Below the pieces are notes generated by a model. The model was given only the letters and a program-made list of their open reading frames with translations. It was not told the DNA's origin and searched no databases. Below, piece after piece: positions 5,305 to 9,158 of a stretch of 9,158 nt of DNA (positions are counted from its first letter, which is position 1; every line of letters begins with the position of its first letter). Source of the DNA: Anaerolineales bacterium (GTDB lineage: Bacteria > Chloroflexota > Anaerolineae > 4572-78 > J111); the NCBI GenBank assembly GCA_012032575.1, contig JAAUSP010000289.1, positions 1 through 9,158 on the forward strand. The letters run 5' to 3'. Both the position numbers and the translations under genes were made by a program.

Positions 5305-6342
5305 TTATAGATTCAGGCTAAGTTGCAGGTTCTTTTGAGGCTCAGCCTTATGCCTCAATTGTTGGACAAATACCTCAAAATCGGTCGCTGTTACAGATAA
5401 GCTGGGATTATAGCCTATCTTCTGCCAAAACTGTTTGAGGGCTTCAAACGTTACCAGCGAAGCAGCACGGGCAAGGTCAATCCGCATCAAGATTTCTTTC
5501 GTATAAGGTCTTTTCGCGTCGGTGAAAACGATTGAGCTAAGAAAATGGGTAACTATCTGGCTATTAAGCAAAGAAACAGTGAATAAAGCTTCTATGTAGG
5601 TATCAAAGCCCAAAAAATAGCAGGTGTCATCCAGCATCACCGGGCGATTGTCAATAGGGCAAATTAAGGAAAAACAAGGTTCTTTATATAAACCGGAAAT
5701 AGCTACTTTGTACGGCTTGAATGAATATTCACCTATGCCAAAGATAGAAAAGCGGGGTTTATCCCGATATATTCTGGATTTGCGCCGGGCAAAATATTCG
5801 CTGTTTTTGGTCAGATAACTCCATAACTTGGGGAATTGTTGCTTCAAGCCTACGGTATCTTCACCCAAAAAATGCTGAGTAATAATTACCTTTTTTCTGG
5901 GTTGAGCAGACTCAAAACTGCGCAGGTCGGAACTTTTTAGCAGCGCATAGGCAGTTTCCGGCTCAATATCTACAAGCTCATTATTTCCATTGGTACAGGT
6001 TCCATTTTGCCCAGCAAGTTCCATAATCTTGGCGCAATCGTGTTTCAGACCATGCCGCCAGACGAATGGCGACACCCCATCCAGTTCAGAGGTAGTCTCA
6101 TACCGCTCGATATCGGATACAAATTGATGGCGGGTCCAACCAAAACTCTTGGTTATGTTGGTGGGACGGTTTAACGCAGCCACCTTACAAACAAAGATTG
6201 TCGGCTGGCCCATCTCTAATACTAAGAGTGAAGCATCAACAGCCGCATCAAATTCGCGGGCAGCATCTATTTCGAGCGCCCGAATATTTGAGATGCGAAA
6301 GGGTTGCTCCGGCAAAGCCTTAACAATATTCTTAATAACGGC
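5305..6342 (-). CDS. C-terminal target-recognition part of frameshifted DNA methyltransferase
   Basis: About 345 residues continue the methyltransferase whose N-terminal part lies upstream. There is no ribosome site or plausible start of its own. It runs AVIKNIVKALPEQPFRISN into AREFDAAVDASLLVLEM, which completes the catalytic domain. The rest is a target-recognition region: DGVSPFVWRHGLKHDCAKIMEL, then IGEYSFKPYKVAISGLYK, then VMLDDTCYFL and SLLNSQIVTHFLSSIVF. This series is typical of Eco57I/type II gamma-class N6-adenine methyltransferases. It ends in TAA at 5305, 62 bases before the CMD start. Joined to the upstream part it makes a protein of about 597 residues. By itself it cannot methylate DNA, since the AdoMet site is in the other half. 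The recognition sequence cannot be read from the protein. Confidence 0.82.
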   Translation of the reverse strand, partial: AVIKNIVKALPEQPFRISNIRALEIDAAREFDAAVDASLLVLEMGQPTIFVCKVAALNRPTNITKSFGWTRHQFVSDIERYETTSELDGVSPFVWRHGLKHDCAKIMELAGQNGTCTNGNNELVDIEPETAYALLKSSDLRSFESAQPRKKVIITQHFLGEDTVGLKQQFPKLWSYLTKNSEYFARRKSRIYRDKPRFSIFGIGEYSFKPYKVAISGLYKEPCFSLICPIDNRPVMLDDTCYFLGFDTYIEALFTVSLLNSQIVTHFLSSIVFTDAKRPYTKEILMRIDLARAASLVTFEALKQFWQKIGYNPSLSVTATDFEVFVQQLRHKAEPQKNLQLSLNL

Positions 6343-7097
6343 GTTTTGCAGAGCAAAGCTAATGTGCCCCGCCGGTGAGAGAACAATTTCAACAGACGGA
6401 GTAAAACAGCTTCTCCCAGGTCGAAATTACTCTTGCCGGTCATAGCATCTAAGCCATTTAAGGCTTTGAGGTTACGTTTGGGAGGCAGGTTCCGAGAATT
6501 TAGTCCGCCCAGTTCCGCGTTTGTCACCCAGGGGGGATTGCCAATGATGAGAAGATTAGAGGCGTTTAGAACTTCAGCAGAAAACTGATGGGTAAAAATA
6601 TCATCCTGATGGAGTTCAATTTCTGCATCAGGCTGGTTGCCCCGCAAAGCCTCAGTTAACAAATTCAGTTTCAGTTGCCATTCATACTTCTGTTGCAGTT
6701 CAACCCCGTACACCAGTTTAGCAGTGGGAAAATATTTTAATGCACCAAGAATAAAATTCCCCAAACCGTAAGTTGGCTCGATAATCACTTGCGGGGAAAT
6801 CGGCAAAGTAGCCAGATAGCGACACACCTGATCTACCAAGCGGGGAGGGGTTTGAAAATCCCCCCATTCTCGATCCTGGGGTGTCTGCTCATCTTCGGCG
6901 GGCGACACCAAAACTGTCCGAAATTCAGCCCAGGTCTTTTGATCAGAGAAAAAAGATCGAATTCCGGTTAATTCTTTCACCCTTTTATTGGTCTGTTCAA
7001 AATCACCGTAAGCAGAAACAAACTCAACTAGCAGGGGATGATCCGGCTCGGTGCAATATTCTTTGACAGCTTCGGCAATAAAACTGGTCTGACTCAT
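6267..7097 (-). CDS. N6-adenine DNA methyltransferase, N-terminal catalytic part (R-M)
   Basis: Counting from the ATG at 7097, motif X is GDFQTPP (79-85), the AdoMet motif I is EPTYGLGNF (107-115), motif II is GVEL (131-134) and the catalytic motif IV is NPPW (187-190). GKSNFD (221-226) follows. The class is N6-adenine, as NPPW is an N6-adenine-type D/NPPY variant. The frame is good up to CKT (residue 252, codon at 6344-6342), after which about 25 residues are out of frame before the stop at 6267. One lost base near 6343 would restore LCKTAVIKNIVKALPEQPF. The ATG overlaps the TGA of the restriction gene (ATGA, 7097-7094), so the two are translationally coupled. The SD sequence is weak. The longer reading from 7163 lies inside the restriction gene and is rejected. 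G+C is lower than in the catabolic genes (24/60 at 6721-6780). Confidence 0.85.
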   Translation of the reverse strand: MSQTSFIAEAVKEYCTEPDHPLLVEFVSAYGDFEQTNKRVKELTGIRSFFSDQKTWAEFRTVLVSPAEDEQTPQDREWGDFQTPPRLVDQVCRYLATLPISPQVIIEPTYGLGNFILGALKYFPTAKLVYGVELQQKYEWQLKLNLLTEALRGNQPDAEIELHQDDIFTHQFSAEVLNASNLLIIGNPPWVTNAELGGLNSRNLPPKRNLKALNGLDAMTGKSNFDLGEAVLLRLLKLFSHRRGTLALLCKTPLLRILLRLCRSNPFASQIFGRSK

Positions 7098-7747
7098 AGG
7101 ATTTTTGTGATCCCCGCTATGTTTTCGGTCAAACTCACTACTCGCCCGTATTGCAACCGCCATTGAAGGGCATTGGAAATTGTCAGATAGCCTAAAAGAG
7201 GAGGGGACTGCAAAATTTCGTCGGCCAGGGCATTATAAACCACTTCATCGCCGGGCAGATTCCGATCAGAGAGAAAAGCCAGGATATCATCTCGATTTCC
7301 ATCCCGGTTCAGGATTTCAAGGATACCCCGCGTTGTTTGGTAATCGGCGGTACGGCTCTTATCAACAAAAGCGCAGGTGACAAAGTTCAAGACCGCCGTT
7401 TTATCTGGCTGATGATCGCTTTTATCATAGACGAGCAACAACAGATTGTAACCGAGTCCATATATTTTCTGTCGGGCGGAACGAAACGGGCATGAACTTT
7501 GGAGCTGGCGAATTGAAGTGACTTTGATGTCCGTCTCGATAGAAGGTAAATCCAATCCCAAAGCGGAGTTCCCCGCTTCCAGGGTATAAAGCGACTGTAA
7601 TCTGGCCCGAAATTTATGCTCGATAAAAGTGCCAACCGCTTTCCCATCGGTAATACCGAACAGTTCCGGGTAGTTATGAGACTCCTGGCAAAAAACTTTT
7701 GCCGCAGTCAAAAGTTCGGTTAACGTTAGCGGCGGTTTCTCCACCAT
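7094..7747 (-). CDS. Type II restriction endonuclease, PD-(D/E)XK-like
   Basis: A 217-residue protein coupled to the methyltransferase and most likely its cognate restriction enzyme. In residues counted from TTG 7753, the visible nuclease core is FIEHKF with E45, then GLDLPSIETDIKVTS, where D68 and D75-I-K77 fit the D...(D/E)xK pattern with Asp in the second acidic place. It is followed by QSSCPFRSARQKIYGLGYNLLLLVYD, which I regard as characteristic of a family of small restriction enzymes paired with N6-adenine methyltransferases, though I cannot name the prototype. The start chosen is ATG 7747, with AAGGGGAT upstream; a TTG at 7753 is too close to that site. The gene begins 31 bases after the DUF1116 stop on the same strand. 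It is intact while its methyltransferase is broken, which in a living cell would be dangerous. Confidence 0.78.
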   Translation of the reverse strand: MVEKPPLTLTELLTAAKVFCQESHNYPELFGITDGKAVGTFIEHKFRARLQSLYTLEAGNSALGLDLPSIETDIKVTSIRQLQSSCPFRSARQKIYGLGYNLLLLVYDKSDHQPDKTAVLNFVTCAFVDKSRTADYQTTRGILEILNRDGNRDDILAFLSDRNLPGDEVVYNALADEILQSPPLLGYLTISNALQWRLQYGRVVSLTENIAGITKIL

Positions 7748-7778
7748 CAACAAATCCCCTTCAATCGTTCAAACGCCG

Positions 7779-9152
7779 CTACAAACGCCCTTCCGGCGCG
7801 AGGAGCACCCCCGCGCCAACCTGGCCAATCCCCGGCGTTTTGTGGGCGATGCCGGTGTTCAGGCGGGGTAAAATGCCCGTTTCCATAATTTTGCGCACAT
7901 CAATACCCAGGGGAGTGCCCCGGAAATTGAAGTGGGGGATGGAAAAGGCTTCGCTTTCGCCGAAGCAGATTTCGTACATTTCCAGCGTGGCCTCGACCGC
8001 ATCGGCAGGGGTGCCGCCGACAAATTTGGTGATGGCGGGGGCGGCGGCCATGGCGAAGCCGCCAAAGCCGGCGGTTTCGGTGATGGTGCTGTCGCCGATG
8101 TCGGGGTTGGCGTCGGCTTCGCTGTAGCCGGGGAAGAACAAGCCTTGCACAATACCCGCCGGGGCGGTGAACCACTCGCCGGGAAAGCCGGCCAGCCGGA
8201 TGCCGAAATCGGTGCCGTTGCGGGCCATGGTGGTGACGATGCTGCTGCCGGCCATGTCCGGCCCTTCGGCGGCTTCGGTCATGGCTTTGGCGGCGGGCAT
8301 GCTCAGGTTGAGAAAAAAGTGGTCGTTGCTGTCAATAAACTGAAAAACGGCTTTGGCCACATCCGGCGGCGAGGTGGCGATGAGATGAGGCGTGATGACC
8401 CGCAGCAGCAGGCTGGTCCCGGCCCGGTTGCGATTGTGGCACTCGTCGCCCATGTGCATGGCCTGGCTGATGAGGCCGCGCAAATCAATGCCGCCTTCGA
8501 GTTGGGCGATGGCTCGCTGGAGCGCCGGGTAGAGGGTCTGCTCCATCCAGCGCAGCCGTTCATAAACCTCCGGGCCGAACGCGCCGTAGCGCAGCACTTT
8601 GCCCAGGCCCTCATTCTGGGTGGCGTAGGCGTTGTTGCCAAATTCCTTGTTTTCAATAATAAACACCGGCATAGAGGGCGAGATGATCCCGGCCATCGGC
8701 CCGACGGCGTGATAGTGATGGCAGGGGGCAAACTCGATCTCGCCGCTGGCGGCCAGTGCGGCGGCCTCATCCTCGGTTTTAGCCAGCCCCTCGTAGACCA
8801 GCGCACCCATCACCGCGCCGCGCTGCGGGCCGCACATCCGCGCCCAGGTAATCGGCGGGCCGGAGTGAAGGATGAGCCGGTCGTGATAGCCGGGAATGGT
8901 TTCCCTGGCCACGCCCATGCCGACCCAATGCGGCCGGCCTTTCTGGATGATTTCGACCACGCGGGCGTTGACGGCGTCAATATCCACGCCGGTTTTGGTA
9001 AACAGCAGGTGCGGCACATCGTTTTTCGGCGGCCGCCAATCCACATTGACGACGTTGACCTTTTGATCGGCCAGGCTTTCGGCAAAAGCCGCCAGACCGA
9101 CGTTGACGACGGTGAGGGGTTGGGTGAAGAGGGATTCGATAGTTTGAGTCAT
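7779..9152 (-). CDS. DUF1116 protein, AllG/YlbE-like (oxamate carbamoyltransferase subunit family)
   Basis: A 457-residue member of the DUF1116 family, which includes E. coli YlbE and YahG. YlbE has been renamed AllG, a subunit of the oxamate carbamoyltransferase of allantoin degradation, acting with FdrA/AllF and AllH. Family blocks visible are FAPCHHYHAVGPMAGI (141-156), MHMGDECHNRNRAG (232-245), GDSTITETAGFGG (353-365) and GTPLGIDVRK (412-421). The ATG at 9152 leaves only six bases upstream in the window, so its ribosome site and an expected FdrA gene lie outside. The gene is intact and strongly GC-rich (42/60 at 8041-8100). It is the first visible gene of the minus-strand operon; a restriction endonuclease follows 31 bases later. 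Whether the substrate is oxamate or another carbamoyl compound is open, because the family is wider than the E. coli pathway. Confidence 0.9.
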   Translation of the reverse strand: MTQTIESLFTQPLTVVNVGLAAFAESLADQKVNVVNVDWRPPKNDVPHLLFTKTGVDIDAVNARVVEIIQKGRPHWVGMGVARETIPGYHDRLILHSGPPITWARMCGPQRGAVMGALVYEGLAKTEDEAAALAASGEIEFAPCHHYHAVGPMAGIISPSMPVFIIENKEFGNNAYATQNEGLGKVLRYGAFGPEVYERLRWMEQTLYPALQRAIAQLEGGIDLRGLISQAMHMGDECHNRNRAGTSLLLRVITPHLIATSPPDVAKAVFQFIDSNDHFFLNLSMPAAKAMTEAAEGPDMAGSSIVTTMARNGTDFGIRLAGFPGEWFTAPAGIVQGLFFPGYSEADANPDIGDSTITETAGFGGFAMAAAPAITKFVGGTPADAVEATLEMYEICFGESEAFSIPHFNFRGTPLGIDVRKIMETGILPRLNTGIAHKTPGIGQVGAGVLLAPEGRL

Positions 9153-9158
9153 TGGTTA

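Noticed and set aside
7859..8806. Minus-strand frames of 91-167 residues inside the DUF1116 gene
   Set aside because: Out-of-frame shadows of a GC-rich gene with low-complexity Arg/Pro/Ser composition.

Overview
The window looks like a piece of an environmental bacterial chromosome, most likely Chloroflexota (Anaerolineae/Caldilineae-like). This is inferred from high-GC catabolic genes, an F420-type PPOX-fold protein (FDOR-B-like), and intergenic families of palindromic GTCA...TGAC elements, CTGCGT decamers and degenerate heptamer arrays. No rRNA or tRNA gene fixes the taxonomy, and I saw no transposase, integrase or CRISPR array.

Layout. 1-181 is a repeat-rich leader. 182-1354 (+) is an McrC-type restriction subunit with no McrB visible. 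1355-1519 holds a palindromic element, a 4 x 7-bp array and an intrinsic terminator that reads on the minus strand. 1520-1924 (-) is a PPOX-class F420-dependent oxidoreductase with its own near-consensus promoter (1970-1997). Another palindromic element fills about 2033-2138. From 9152 down to 2156, every gene is on the minus strand and closely spaced: DUF1116/AllG-like protein, PD-(D/E)XK-like restriction endonuclease, N6-adenine-type DNA methyltransferase (frameshifted), carboxymuconolactone decarboxylase/AhpD-like protein (frameshifted), ABC-type ATPase plus TOPRIM protein (one gene, broken by indels), and a metal-dependent cyclase/hydrolase.

The main point is the architecture. A GC-rich catabolic operon (DUF1116, CMD, cyclase, possibly for ureide or other amide-type compounds) carries two more AT-rich defence modules placed exactly between its genes, in the same orientation and without recombinase genes. 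One is a type II R-M pair between DUF1116 and CMD. The other is a single-gene ATPase-TOPRIM system between CMD and the cyclase. The cyclase ribosome-binding site overlaps the TOPRIM stop codon, so the modules appear to be transcribed as operon passengers.

The second point is a run of about five single- or double-base indels between about 3340 and 6343. They split the methyltransferase, the CMD protein and the ATPase-TOPRIM gene. One is a pair about 40 nt apart that hides a conserved-looking ETWFLGN segment in another frame. The rest of the window shows no such breaks. Localised assembly error, real decay and recoding are all possible; local assembly error seems most likely because the indels cluster and one pair restores the frame.
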